Source: Monoraphidium neglectum (taxonomy: Eukaryota > Chlorophyta > Chlorophyceae > Sphaeropleales > Selenastraceae). Taken from it: a DNA stretch of 64,000 nucleotides. The position numbers and the translations under genes were made by a program. Numbering within the stretch: position 1 is the stretch's first letter; every line of letters begins with the position of its first letter. This document shows positions 34,977 through 45,972 of this stretch, piece after piece. The notes under the pieces were generated by a model, which worked only from the letters and a program-made list of their open reading frames with translations, did no database searches and was not told the origin of the DNA. The DNA lies in the NCBI RefSeq assembly GCF_000611645.1, contig NW_014013624.1:1-64000 (forward strand). Direction: 5' to 3'.

Positions 34977-36200
34977 AGGGGGGCGCAACAGCCGAGCAAC
35001 GCTGACGAGGTGGCCATGCGGCGGAGCGCGCTGGTGCTCGCACTGGTGGTGTCGCTGCTTCCCACGCACGCATTCTTTGCCTTCCTGTACTACACAGACG
35101 TGGCCTCAATGGCCGCACTGCTGCTGACGCAGCTGCTGCTGCTGCGCGGCATGGTGCGCGGCGGTGCGTTGGCTGCAGCAGTCGCAGTGGGCATGCGGCA
35201 GACCAACGCTGTGTGGGTGACGCTTATGATTGGGGGTGCTGTGCTTGAAGACCTTCTGGAGGGGGATGGGCAGGGGCAGGGGGGTGCACAGCAGCAGCAG
35301 CAGCAGCAGCAGCAGGGCGGACAGACTGCCGCCAAGGAGGGATACTACGGCGGCGAAGCCATTGGCGGAGGTGCAGCGGACGCGACACCACAGGATTTGT
35401 CCTTGATAGAGGAGCTCTCGGCCGCACTGCCACGCACATGGCGTTTCCGGCAGCAGCTTCTGGAGCGGTATGGCCCACTGCTGCTCGTGCCGGCCGCGTT
35501 TGCTGCGTTCGTGGTGTGGAATGGTGGCGTCACAGTGGGGGACAGGGAGGCGCATGCGCCGGTCAAGCACTTGGCGCAGCCCCTGTACTTCGGTCTGTTT
35601 GCCCTCGCCGCTGCCGGCCCGCTGCTGCTTGCGCCGGCCGCTGGCGGCGGTGCACCTGCGCTGCTGGCGGCCGTGCGGCGGCGGCCAGTGCTTGAGGCAG
35701 CGGGAACGCTCGTTGCAGTGGCCGCTGCGGCGCTCGCCGTTCGCCGGGGCACGCTGGCGCACCCCTACCTGCTGGCGGACAACCGTCACTACACCTTCTA
35801 CCTCTGGCGCCGCGTCATGGCCCGCCACTGGGCTGCGCGCTACGCCCTTATACCCGCCGAGCTGCTGGGCTGGCGCCTGCTGCTGGGCGGCCTGGCCGCG
35901 CGGCAGCGGCGGCTGTGGTGCGCAGCGTACGCTGCCGCGGTGGTTGTGACGCTATTGCCGGCCTGGCTGGTGGAACCGCGCTACTTCACGCCCGGCCTGG
36001 TGCTGGGGCTGCTGCACCTCTGGTCGCCAGGCACTGCGGCAGCAGCTGGAGGTGGGGCGCGGGCGGCAGCACGCTGGAATGCGTGCGCTCTGCTAGCGAC
36101 GGGGTTAGGGTATGCGGCTGTGAATGCAGCGGTCCTGTACATGTTCCTGGCGCGGCCGTTCTCTTGGCCAGACGGCAGCGTAGCGCGATTCATGTGGTAG
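34087..36200 (+). CDS. ALG10: Dol-P-Glc:Glc2Man9GlcNAc2-PP-Dol alpha-1,2-glucosyltransferase
   Basis: Adds the last (third) glucose to the dolichol-linked N-glycan precursor in the ER lumen (DIE2/ALG10, GT59). Exons 34087-34221, 34378-34533 and 34734-36200; 585 aa, phase 0 throughout. TM1 is SVTVLSLLLAVVAVV; the lumenal catalytic loop reads [31 protein letters not shown], the family's strongest motif. Next come CSTAYLRSLNAILALACLQL, FFAFLYYTDVASMAALLLTQ and VGMRQTNAVWVTLM. Exon 3 carries two glutamine-rich insertions, a CAG tract after HHQQ at 34938-34976 and a second at 35288-35315, in loops between membrane segments; both enlarge the protein beyond the usual 460-510 aa. Confidence 0.95.
34938..34976. 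repeat. (CAG)n repeat encoding polyQ in ALG10
   Basis: About twelve near-perfect CAG codons with one CAA, in frame in ALG10 exon 3. Confidence 0.9.
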
Positions 36201-36904
36201 GGCCCGCATCGCATGTGTGCAGCTTGTTGGCGACCCCAAGTGCAGCCGTCCCTTTTTTAACCCAAACCCATCTCGCAACTATATGTAACCACTATGGCCT
36301 CAGCTGGTGCTTCTTCTTTGCGATTCTGCTCAGGAGTTGGTGGATTAGTGCTGACGCCTTATTGTTTGCTAGCATGGCTTCCTGAAAGCCCGCTGTGGGG
36401 ACAAACGAGCTCAATCAAAAATGTCCAAAGGACTTGTGACAGTGATCGTTGCTGGATCGTTACAATGTTTATCTGGCAGAGCGTCGGCATACAAGGCCCG
36501 AGCCACAACAGGTGCGGGCGCGACGCTGGGCGCGCATGAACGCGGCCACAGCAATATGTTCCATGGGAAGGGTGCACTTGTTGACTGATGCTTGTGTGCA
36601 GGGGCACAAGCTCTCCATGCCTCACCCTCACAGTCATTAAAAGCATTGCATATGGGACAGGAGCCTTGCAAATGCCAGTCAAGCAGGTCGGGACGCTGCG
36701 CTGAAAGTGGTGCTGGGGCGGTAACGCAACAGCAGGCATGACTTGCAAGCGTAGTCCTGGTGCAGTCGCGCCAGACAGCTGCAGGCATGGCACCATCAAT
36801 CTGGGGCGCCCCGCTGCTCCGGGGTGAAACATAGCAACCCTGTCAGGTTCCGCATCGCGCCGCCTGCCACAGCTTACTGCAGGGGTGCGTGCTGTCGCCT
36901 AGTC
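36201..36904. other. Convergent 3' flanks of ALG10 and the secreted Cys-rich gene
   Basis: No gene supported; short frames only. Confidence 0.5.
36284..36288 (+). terminator. TGTAA poly(A) signal of ALG10
   Basis: TGTAA 84 bases after the ALG10 stop. Confidence 0.55.
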
Positions 36905-39429
36905 CTAGTCCTCGTACTCGTACGTGATGTGGGACCTGGGCACGTGGGCCTGGCCGGCAGGGCGCACCTTGGGGGCCGCGCTGTCCTGGTCCCCCTGCTC
37001 ATCCTGGTCCTGCCCCGTCGACCCCATGCGCTGGCGCATCGAGAGCAGGGGGTTGCTCATGACCCCGTGCATGATGCTGGGCATCACCTCCTCCAGGCCC
37101 TCCCTGGGGCGGCTGTCCTCGCCGCCCACATTGCGCAGCAGCTTGACCATCGTGTCCATGGGGCCCGTGGAGCCCTGCTCCAGGCCGGGAATGTCCTCAA
37201 TGGGGGGCAAGCCGCCGCGCTGCAAGCATTCACAAGGGGCGGGGGCGGAGGGGGTGAGTATTCGAGGCAAGAGCGAAGATTTGGGGCTTGGCACGTACAG
37301 GCTGTAGACGCGTCGATGCAGCCACCAGCCTACAGCTACATAACCCAAAAACACACATGACCTTGATGCAAGCAGGGGCTGCTGTTTGCTCTGAACACCT
37401 TGCAGCCGTGGTATTGAAAAAGCGCGCAAAGCAATACACCCTCCGCCCTCAAGACCCGACCTAGGACTGCCCAGCCCAGCCCAGCCCAGCCGAAAGCCTA
37501 CCAGCATGTTGAGGATGTGGCCGACCGAGGGCACCTCTCCCAAGTAGTCGCTCATGGAGGGCTGGTTCTCATCGCCCTCCTTCTGCATCTTGGCCTTGAT
37601 CTTCTCAAAGGGCTGCGTAAGGTTGAGGCGCTTCACCAGGGCGTCCACGAAGGTGGCGTGCGCGCTCGGAGCCGGGTGCTCGCTTGGGGCCGGGTGCTCG
37701 CTTGGGGCCAGGTGGTGCTTGCTCGACACCAGGTGGTCGCTGGGCTCCAGAGGCTCGCTATCGTCCCCGGGCGTGCCGCCCTCCTCCACGATCTCGTCAA
37801 CGTCGTCCGCGTCCCGCTCAGCCAGCCTGGGGTCAGCCAGCTCAAAGCCCGGCACGCTGCTGAGGTCGACCGCACGGGCAATCACGGGCCAGGGGCGCCC
37901 GGTGACGTTGTGGGTCGCGTTGGCCGCCATGATGGGCGCGTGGACGTCGGGCACGACGGCAGAGGGGACAGCCTTGGCGTCGGCGGGGGCAGCAGCGTTG
38001 GCGGTGACGGGCGCGGCCACGACAGTCTTGAGAGCGGCGGGCGCCGCCTTGATGGCGGTCTGCAGGGTGGAGTTGACCTGGGCCAGCGCGCTGTTGCCCA
38101 GGCTGGTGAGGCGGTCCTGGATGTCAAGGTCGTCAAACGCACTGGGCAGGTCAAGGCCCGTGGCATTCTTGAGGGTCGCCGTCACGTTGTTGAGCGCGCC
38201 CTGCGCGTGAGCGCTGAGCTGTGCGATCGCCGGCTTCAGGTGCTCCGCCACGGTGGCGATGCCCCTCTGCGCGCCCTCGGGCAGGCCGGAAGCGTCCAGG
38301 CGCTCCGCCAGGCCGTCGAGCGCGTCCTGGGCGGCCGCCCTGGCATCCGCCACGCTCTTCTGAGTGGCGGCCCCAGCCCCGGCAACGACCTCGGCGGCCT
38401 TAGCCTGCACACCGGTGATGACGTCGGCCACGCCACTGAACGCCTCGGACAGGTTGACTGGGGGAGGGGAGAGAGGTGGCGTCAGCAGCAGGCGTCGATG
38501 TTGCCCCAATGGATGGCGTGCGTGATGTTTCAAGTGAGACTGGCGTCAGGGTCATGGCGAAGGAACCTAAGGGCTGATGTCGCAACTAAGCGCCAATGAC
38601 GTTCACCAAGTGGTAGCCGAAAGCCATGTTGACTACAGCTGTCTGAGCACCCCCGCCGCTGCCCTACCAACGCCCCGCTACCCCGCACCCCTGTGTCCCC
38701 CTGGCTGCTCACTGCAGGCAGTGTGGGCGGCGTTGTGGATCTTCCCAACGGAGCACAGCTTGCAGGCAAGGCGCAGGTTGGGCGCGTCGGTGTAGCTGCC
38801 AGGCGTGCACTGGATGCAGCGTGGGGTCTGGCCGCCCAGCAGCACGTAGTAGCCGGCCTTGCACTCGCAGTGGCCATGGGTCACGTCGGGGATGCTGTTG
38901 TCAAGGCACTCGCGTGCGATGTTGGCGCCGTCGTTAATAGGGCCGGCGGCCGCCACCGTGGTGCCGGTTGCCTTCTTGCAGGCCCCGAGCTTGTCGCCTT
39001 CTGCAGTGCGGCTGTAGTAGCCCGCAGCGCATCCTGGTTTGAAATTCGGCGGGGCAGGCAGCGTGGGCAGGTAATGGGCAGACAAAAGGCATCTAACAGT
39101 AGGCGACCGGTCAGAACACAAGACGTCCCACCACGCCGGCTGGCTTCTTGCAAACTGGTCAAGACGCGCTGCAAGGCTGCGCTTTGGTTCCCCAGCAAAA
39201 CCCTTGGGCCTGCTCCTCGAAAGCCCTCACCGCAACGGCCCTTCTTGGCCTTGAGGGCGTAACCGTTGGCCTCGTCACAGACGGTGCACCAAACCTTGTC
39301 GTCCCGGCCTTCCTTTTTGCCACGCATGCCGCATTTCAGGCAGCCAGTGATGCCGCTGCAGTCTTGCGCCATTGCGGCGCCCGCAAACAGCGCCAGCACC
39401 AGCACGCTCAGCGCCAGGCGGCGCGCCAT
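36905..39429 (-). CDS. Secreted Cys-rich and disordered protein, unrecognised
   Basis: Four exons, 39429-39231, 39033-38713, 38457-37502 and 37219-36905; phases 1, 1 and 0 fit and give 596 aa. A clear signal peptide (MARRLALSVLVLALFAGAAM, then AQ). The next 150 residues contain about 19 Cys in CxxC and CxxGYY spacings (CLKCGMRG, WCTVCDEANGY, CAAGYYSRT, CECKAGYYVLLGG, RCIQCTPGSYTD, LACKLCSVG), like ephrin-receptor/GCC2-GCC3 repeats of algal surface proteins. Then comes a long Ala-rich helical region (SEAFSGVADVITGVQAKAAE), six or so N-glycosylation sequons, three SEHPAP-type repeats and an acidic-polar tail ending ITYEYED. There is no TM anchor. Wall or matrix protein is a guess from architecture only. 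Confidence 0.75.
37668..37712. repeat. 18-base coding tandem repeat (SEHPAP)
   Basis: Consecutive gctcgcttggggccgggt-type units on the plus strand encode APSEHPAPSEHPAPS on the minus strand. Confidence 0.75.
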
Positions 39430-40288
39430 CGTATGGCGGCTACTGCTCTGCTTGAAGGGGTTGGAAAGCCACGCAATGAAGTGGGGGTGTGTTTGCAGGG
39501 AGTCAAAGTGGAGGGGACCAAGGCCTGGGCTGGTGGCAGGCCGCAGTAGCCGGCGCCGGTGCAGCAGCAGCAACTACGGCAGCAGTACGAGCTATCAGTT
39601 CTAGACGATTATGGTATGTCTGGCGCTTAGCAATAGTGCGGCCTCGGCTGCGTTTGAAAAAACCAACCTCTTGCCGTTGCCAACGTGATCAGCGGTGAAG
39701 TAGGAGATTATATGCGCTCAAATCCTTGCATGTACCAAGTCATGTTGATCGAGGGCTCCACCTTTGGGTCGAGCACAGGTGAAGCCGCGGAGGAGCCATA
39801 CCTGTGATCAGTCATCGGTCTCGCCCAATCCGTTGGAAGCATATGAGATGCCGCCGGGAACCGTACCTTAGCATCTATAACATTAGGTCTCGCATGCACT
39901 AAATGAGACGGTCCTGTCCTCCGGCATACAACCTGCCTCGCCCTGCAGGGCTGCCACGGCAGCTGTTCGCAGCTGTTCAAGCGGACCAGCGATGGCCGGG
40001 TTTTGACGGCATGCTGCAGCGCCCCTGCCCATTGATCAGCTGTGAAAACAGTGCTTCAACACTTTTTTTCATCCCAATATCTGCAAGACCTTTGAAAACC
40101 TTACCACACATCCACGGACCAGTCTGGCTTTCCTGCTCTGCTCGCCCTGCTCCCCAGTCCCAGTCTGAGGCTGCCCACCCGCGCAGAGTGTGTGACAATT
40201 TACAGGCACAAAATCATCTGAAAAGAGAAAATAATTTTCCGGCTAAAACAAGGCCGTCTGTTGTAACGAGGCCTGCAGGCTTGTGCGG
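39430..40288. other. Intergenic, no gene seen
   Basis: Upstream DNA of the secreted protein and 3' flank of the Lys/Arg-rich gene. The lower-GC middle (about 39640-40260) has no recognisable coding content. Confidence 0.5.
40200..40204 (-). terminator. TGTAA poly(A) signal of the Lys/Arg-rich gene
   Basis: TGTAA on the minus strand 85 bases after the stop at 40289. Confidence 0.45.
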
Positions 40289-41786
40289 TCATGTGCGTGC
40301 CCGCTTGGTGGCACGCTGCTTGACGCGTGCATCCCGCTCACGCTTCAGCCGCTCGTGCGCTCGCTCCGCCTCGGCCACGGCGCGCACCTTTTTGATCCTG
40401 GCTACAGCCTCCCTCTCAGCCGCACGCTTTTTTGCCGCCTTGGCACGCTCCTCTGCCGCCCTCCTCTTGGCCGCCTCCTGCTTTTGCGTCTTGCGCGCCG
40501 TGAGAGAAGCCTGGTGGACCAGGAACGCCACCTTGGCAAAACGCTTCTTGTCCGCCTCCCTCATCTTAGCGGCCGCCTTCCTCTGCCTCTCCTTCTTCAC
40601 GGCCTTTGCCTTATCGTCCTTCGCGATCTTCTTGGCCTGTGCAGGGGGCAGCATGCCGGCCGGCAGCTGGCGCAGCAGCCGCTGGGCCTGCAACCACGCA
40701 CCGAGGGGGGGGGGTGTGATCAGAGACGACACACGGCAGGTCACTTGCAGGGCCAGACGCGGGCGTGCAGCGTGTTTCGCGCCTGGGACAGTGTCGTGCG
40801 TCACCCGCACGTTACTCGCAAGTCAGTCTCAACCACTGGGCCGATGTGCGCACTTTTGTGAACCCGCTGTGTCACTCTAGGCCAGTCGTCACTCACCAGG
40901 CGCCTGATGGTGGTGCGCGCGCGGCCCTTGTCTTCGAGGTGTATCCCTGACAGCGACTTGACGGCGCCGTCCTGCCACAGTTGGAGCTGCGGCAGGTTCC
41001 AGCGCATGCGCTTCAGCTGCTCCTCGGTCGCGCCACCTGTAGAAGACACAATGGGGTGGTCCGAGGGAGCAAAGATATGATGGTGCATCCACGGCTCTGG
41101 CACTGCTGCCGGCATGAAGGTCATGCCCCAATCCGCGCTGCGGCGGCCCCCAGCCTTGTGCCCAATCGCGTCACCCACCAGTGGCGTTGAGCGTCAGCCA
41201 CAGGGCCCCCAGATCATGCGTCAGGGCCGCCTCCACCTCGCTGTTGCACTGCAGCAGCAGCAGCGGCTCATCATCAGGAGACCACGAATGGTCGGGGCCG
41301 CCGCGGCCTGGCTCCCGGAGGCAGCACGACCACTGGGTGGTCCACTCTGTCTTGCGGCACCAGAGGCCCGTGTACCTGGCGGCGAGGAGGGGAGGAGAGC
41401 GCGTGTGCTTGGCGTCAATGGGTGCGCTCAGTGACTGCTTACGCCTCAAGTTCCCTGCTCCCCAGCCTGCAACCCAGCAGAGGTCACCAGAGAGGGGCGG
41501 TGATGGTCGATGCGGCTCATTTGCCTCCGGCTTGGTCGACTGCACACAGAGGCAGCCAATACTATTACTCTATCGAAGCCCCTCTTGAACATCTCCAAGC
41601 TCACTTTGACTTCTTGCCCTCCTCGTATGCCTGGCTGTTGGCATGGAACTTGGCGCCCTGGGCGCGCACGGACGCACGCATCGATTCGTACGATGGCGTG
41701 CGCGGCGCCGATCGGTCCATCCAGACGGTCACAGGACGAGCAATCTTCTTGGACTTCGCCTTCATCACTGCACTTTTCGGCCCCAT
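40289..41786 (-). CDS. Lys/Arg-rich 305-aa protein, unrecognised
   Basis: Exons 41786-41605, 41375-41179, 41036-40897 and 40687-40289; phases 2, 1 and 0 agree. The N-terminus is basic (MGPKSAVMKAKSKKIARPVT). The middle is Trp-rich and probably folded: YTGLWCRKTEWTTQWSCCLR, SWSPDDEPLLLLQCNSEVEA, LGALWLTLNATGGATEEQLK and MRWNLPQLQLWQDGAVKSL. The last 130 residues form a long, highly charged helix (KKIAKDDKAKAVKKERQRKA through ERAHERLKRERDARV) of RNA-binding or nucleolar character. I cannot assign a family. The Trp-rich middle combined with a basic helix suggests a nucleic-acid or ribosome-associated role, as inference only. Confidence 0.7.
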
Positions 41787-42484
41787 GCCGAGTCTGTCTG
41801 AGCTGAGACGTGCGCCGAACTCACGGCTGTAGCTCGCGAATCTAGACTCTGAAACTGCGACACCAGACCCTTGATGTACAGTAGGTCGGATCTACAACAT
41901 TTGTAGGACCATCATTTATGTGAAACAGCTATATTATGATACATGTGCCATAGGCAAGTGCATGTGCACTTGCGGGTACATAACAAATCCTGCCGTTAGC
42001 ATGTGCCGGCCCCCAGGGCACTCCCACCTTGATACCGGCCTCTGCCATGAGCCCATGACGGCGCAGAGTGATGCAGATGCTGCTTGACAGTTAGCTTACT
42101 ATCACAGCTGCATAGATGGGTGAATGGATTTGTCCCTCTACCCATGAGTCCATGGTCACTGCTTGCTCGTCCTGGGGAATTCGGTGCTGTGGCGATGGAT
42201 TTGGGGCATTGAGTGTGCACTGGCGCAACAAGGTACACCTAGCCCCTGCATGTGTGTCGTCAGTGGTCTGTAAATAGCTCTGCTGCCCCTGTTTCAGGCC
42301 ATGTTTGAAGGGGCCACACCATCAACCGCACAGCATCAAGCAGCGCCGCCTCCTTGCGCAAAGGCGGCGCCAATAGAGTGATGCCCAGGCAGGCCCGCCA
42401 CAAAGCTTGCTTATGTAGATGGGGGTGATCTGTCATTGCAGGCACAGAAGCAACATGCATTTACAGCCCTTGCAGGGCCCAGCA
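41787..42484. other. Intergenic, no gene seen
   Basis: AT-richer DNA between two minus-strand genes; short frames only. A TGTAA for the GH16 gene lies at its right end. Confidence 0.5.
42461..42465 (-). terminator. TGTAA poly(A) signal of the GH16 gene
   Basis: TGTAA on the minus strand, 20 bases after the stop at 42485. Confidence 0.45.
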
Positions 42485-44486
42485 TCACCACAACCCTGCC
42501 GTGTTGGCACAGGTGGGCTTCGAGCCGAGCGCCACGCAGCCGCCTGCACCAGTGGCGAGGTCGATGGGGCAGGATGCGAAGCAGGCCAGGCGCATGTAGT
42601 TTGCGGCTGCATCGGAGGGCCTCCCGCCTGAGTAGATCCCTGTTGTGGGCAGAGTGTGAGGGGCAGAGGCAGGGGGGGGGTGAGCCCCTGATGCAAGCCG
42701 GTCAAGCAGGGAAAAAAAGGAAGAGAAAGGGCTGGAGCAGAGAAAGCGTGTCAAAAGTTCAACCTGGCAGGGCTGGTGGCTGCAACTTCTAACTCGCAGG
42801 GACACCGAGACATTGCTGCACTATCAAAAGAGGTGGGGATACTGCGAGCTGCTTGTAATGTGGGGGTGCAGCCAACCCTGACACCCACAACCTGCTGCCT
42901 ACCAGCCTAGCTCAACAGAGGCAAGGCCGGCGCAAGGTGCACAGGGAGGAGGCTCACATAAGTTGAAGTGGACGCGCTCCCCGCCCGCCTCAAAGGGGCT
43001 GCCTCCTGCTGCCTGGTAGGACTGCGTTTGCGCTCCGCCCGCCCCTGGAGCCCAGCTCTCAAACGCGACTTGGCTGGGGCTGCTTGGCCCGGCCCAGCGG
43101 ATGCGGTGGGTGGTGTACTGCGCGCTGGGGGTGACAAATCGGTGCAGCGCCCCGGGTGCGCTGTAGGGCTGCAGGACGTACTGAGCGTTGTTGGGGACTG
43201 TGGCGCCACCCCATGTCGAAAACTCGATGTCAATCTCAGCAGTGTCATTCTAGTGGAATGTTTGGAGGGGACAGCAGGGTGGGGTGGGCAGGCGAGTCGG
43301 TGAGGGCATGCATCGACAGGGGAAGGCCCGCACCAACAGGTACGCGTGAAAAGGTTCGCAGAAACACACAGGTACATGTCCGGCATTAAATGCCAGCTCG
43401 CTCCGGGATTTTGCTGCATGCTGCTCGTTGCTACCGCTGCGCCCCTCCTCCTGCCCCACCTTGTACAGGAAGGGGGCAAACACCAGGTTCTGAGGGGGCG
43501 GGAGGGGGGGGGGCAGTTGGGGTCCGGTGCCACGCAGCCAAAGGATGGGGAGTTTGGGATGTGGGGTCCTCAGGTGGACGTTTTGTGAATTGCACGTACA
43601 CAGGCAGCTGCATGCAGAAGGTCCAATCGAATCAGGCGTGTGCATGGACGCATGGTCTTGCCCCGTTGTCAGACTTACCCCCGACGCGCGCGCACTCGGC
43701 CCCACCTTGTTGACCAGGGTTGGATCACTCTCGACCACGAAAACGTAATCGCCGTAGCCCAGGCTCTCAGACAGGAAAACCTCCGAGCACACCCATTTGC
43801 CACCAGACTTGGCCACCCCCAGCTGCAAGAAGCCAGTTGGCGCCACCGTGGCAAGGGAGGAGCTAAAGATGTTGTTGCCAGGGCCGGCACGGACAGACCC
43901 GGTGTCTCGCCTGTACCAGCAGCTGGCGTTGCCAATGGTTGGGGGAGATTAGGTTCAAGATCAAGATTGCGTGAAGGCACAAATGTACACTACAAAGGGC
44001 ACTGGCAGCGCCAGGGCGGGGCTGCGTGGCCATGGATGCACGAGCGTGCCGCCAAGCTGTGTCGCCTATTAATCAAGGTGGTGATTGGGAGCTGCAGGCA
44101 TTCCAGGCAAACAGTTCACATGTGTGCTGGAGCCTTACGTACATGAGCGCATGTGCATTGCCGCACCCAGGTAATGGCGTCTCACCGGCTGCTCCAGGCA
44201 AATTGAGGCGATGGGCAGGTCTGCCCTGAGACCTCTGCTCGGATGTATGGTTGTATGTGCGCACGAGGGGGTCGGACAGGGAGGAGGTGAAGCTTCAAGC
44301 AAGGAAGTGGGAGAGCACGCCGAAGACCAGCGCCGCTGGCTCTGCACACCACCACTGCCTGGCCGATGGATGCTTGATCCACAATATGGGCCGCGCACAT
44401 CGGCGTGAAGTTTGGCGTGCCTGTGCCGCACCTCCCAGGACAATCATCAGGAGCCATCCAGCCACAACGTACATGGCTACACGCAT
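42485..44486 (-). CDS. Secreted GH16-family beta-glucanase-like protein
   Basis: Concanavalin-fold glycoside hydrolase, 269 aa. Exons 44486-44399, 44225-44186, 43910-43706, 43489-43460, 43249-42958 and 42639-42485; all phases match (1, 2, 0, 0, 1). Signal peptide MRVAMYVVAGWLLMIVLGGA with cleavage around AQA. Then FAWSSRRD, GPGNNIFSSS, GFLQLGVAKSGGKWVCSEVF and LGYGDYVFVVESD build the substrate cleft. Exon 4 is a 30-base micro-exon (NLVFAPFLYK). Exon 5 opens with NDTAEIDIEFSTWGG, holding the catalytic E-I-D-I-E (nucleophile and acid/base Glu both present). HRIRWAGPSQVAFE and HFNLWIYSGG follow, with a Cys-rich end. Probable target is a beta-1,3(-1,4)-glucan, its own wall or an external one. Exons 1-2 are less certain than 3-6. 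Confidence 0.87.
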
Positions 44487-45264
44487 TTTATATGCGTTCC
44501 GGAGGGACCGCGGGATGATGGCCTATATGATCTGACAGGCTGTACGCCCAAGGACGCCTATGATAAGGAGCTTTTGTAGCTTGAAGATGTTTGTGTCTTG
44601 TAGATCGATGTCTATGGCTTGGTCGGCAGCTGCAACGGCAGTGCTCTCTACACGCAGTGGGCCGGCCGCCAACAGGCAGCCCGTCCCTGGTGACGTGTGG
44701 CCACGCGGGAATCTGCCGATTCAACTGGATGCGTCGACATGGCGTCTGCATACAAGAGAGGCACTGAAAGAAATAGAAGTATACCTCTACTCAAAAATGG
44801 CTTTCTTTGTCATGTGAAAAGTCTTGTGAACCCGGTGTACGAGTACTGCATGCCACTGCCAGTGACAAGGCAGGTCAAGGCACAAGTGGCAGTGCGGTGC
44901 CCTCCAAGCGATCAACCCAGCATGTATTATTTGCATGACATGCGAAGCGCAGGCTCCGCTTTTCTAACCAAACAGATGTTGTTTTCCATGCAGCAAGGCA
45001 AACATCAGTCACAACTGCAGTTCGCTGCAACACACAGCCCAGCACTCGCGCCACGCCTGAACTCAAAAGTCCGGTATGGCACCGTACATGCTAGGTGCGC
45101 TATCGAAAATCCATGTATGGCGTCCCGTGATACAAACAAAATTTTAAGGTTCGCGTCAATTACAAAGCTTGTACACAACCTCAAACTCAAGGAACTAAAC
45201 CGCTGGCCCTACAAAAATGCAAGATTTACAAAGTGGCTGGGTATGAACAATCGGTTGGCGGCCA
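44487..45264. other. Intergenic, low GC
   Basis: Upstream of the GH16 gene and downstream of the aspartic protease gene. A 198-codon plus-strand frame (44697-45293) overlaps the protease stop and shows no family features, so it is not called. Confidence 0.45.
45226..45230 (-). terminator. TGTAA poly(A) signal of the aspartic protease
   Basis: TGTAA on the minus strand 35 bases after the stop at 45265; a second copy lies at 45160-45164. Confidence 0.5.
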
Positions 45265-45936
45265 TCACGCAGAGCCGCCTGCCACCGCAATAATAGGGAG
45301 ACCACCACCGGCGTCTTTGCTGCTTGAGCAGCCCCGGCCCCTGCTATGACCATCAACGTCGTCTTCGCCGCGCAGCCCCAGTGACAGCGGCGTCATCTCC
45401 GCCTCGGCGTCCTCCGCAGCGACCGCTGCACTGGGGCGGCCCTGTCCATACTGCGCACACGGCAGCCCTGCCAAACGTGTCCACACTTCAGTTAAGGAAT
45501 CGCGGCGAGAATACAGGGCGTAGGCTGCGAGCAGCACTGCGCTGACGCCGACACCCGCTGCCATCACCCCGAGCCAGCCGTCGCTGGCGCTGCTGCCTGC
45601 CGCGCCGCTGCTGCTGCTGTCGCCATCGCCGGTGATGGCGTCGGCACCTTCGTTGTCGGTGGTGTTTGATGTGCCGCCTTGGCTCTCCCCGCTGCTGCTG
45701 CCGCTGCCGCCGTCGCCGCCGCCGCCGCCGCCGCTGCTGCCGCCGGACCCTGTGTTGCCTGGTGAGAGTGCACCTGGTGCTCCACCAGCCGCTGCCTCTC
45801 CTCCGCCGATTGCGGCAGAGGGCTGTGATGGTGGTGCAGCCTCTTCTCCTGCTGTTGTTGAGGCCGTGCTGGTTGGGATTCCGGAGGCTTTGGCTGTGGA
45901 GGGCTGTGGTGCCGATGGTGATGCGGGCTTGAAGTT

Positions 45937-45972
<36 letters not shown>

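Noticed and set aside
39903..40880. 325-codon plus-strand frame
   Set aside because: It is the complement of the Lys/Arg-rich gene's last exon, and Ala/Leu/Ser composition from antisense Lys/Glu codons explains its length.
44697..45293. 198-codon plus-strand open frame
   Set aside because: It overlaps the aspartic protease stop region, has no start context or domain, and lies in low-GC DNA where no exon signal is visible.
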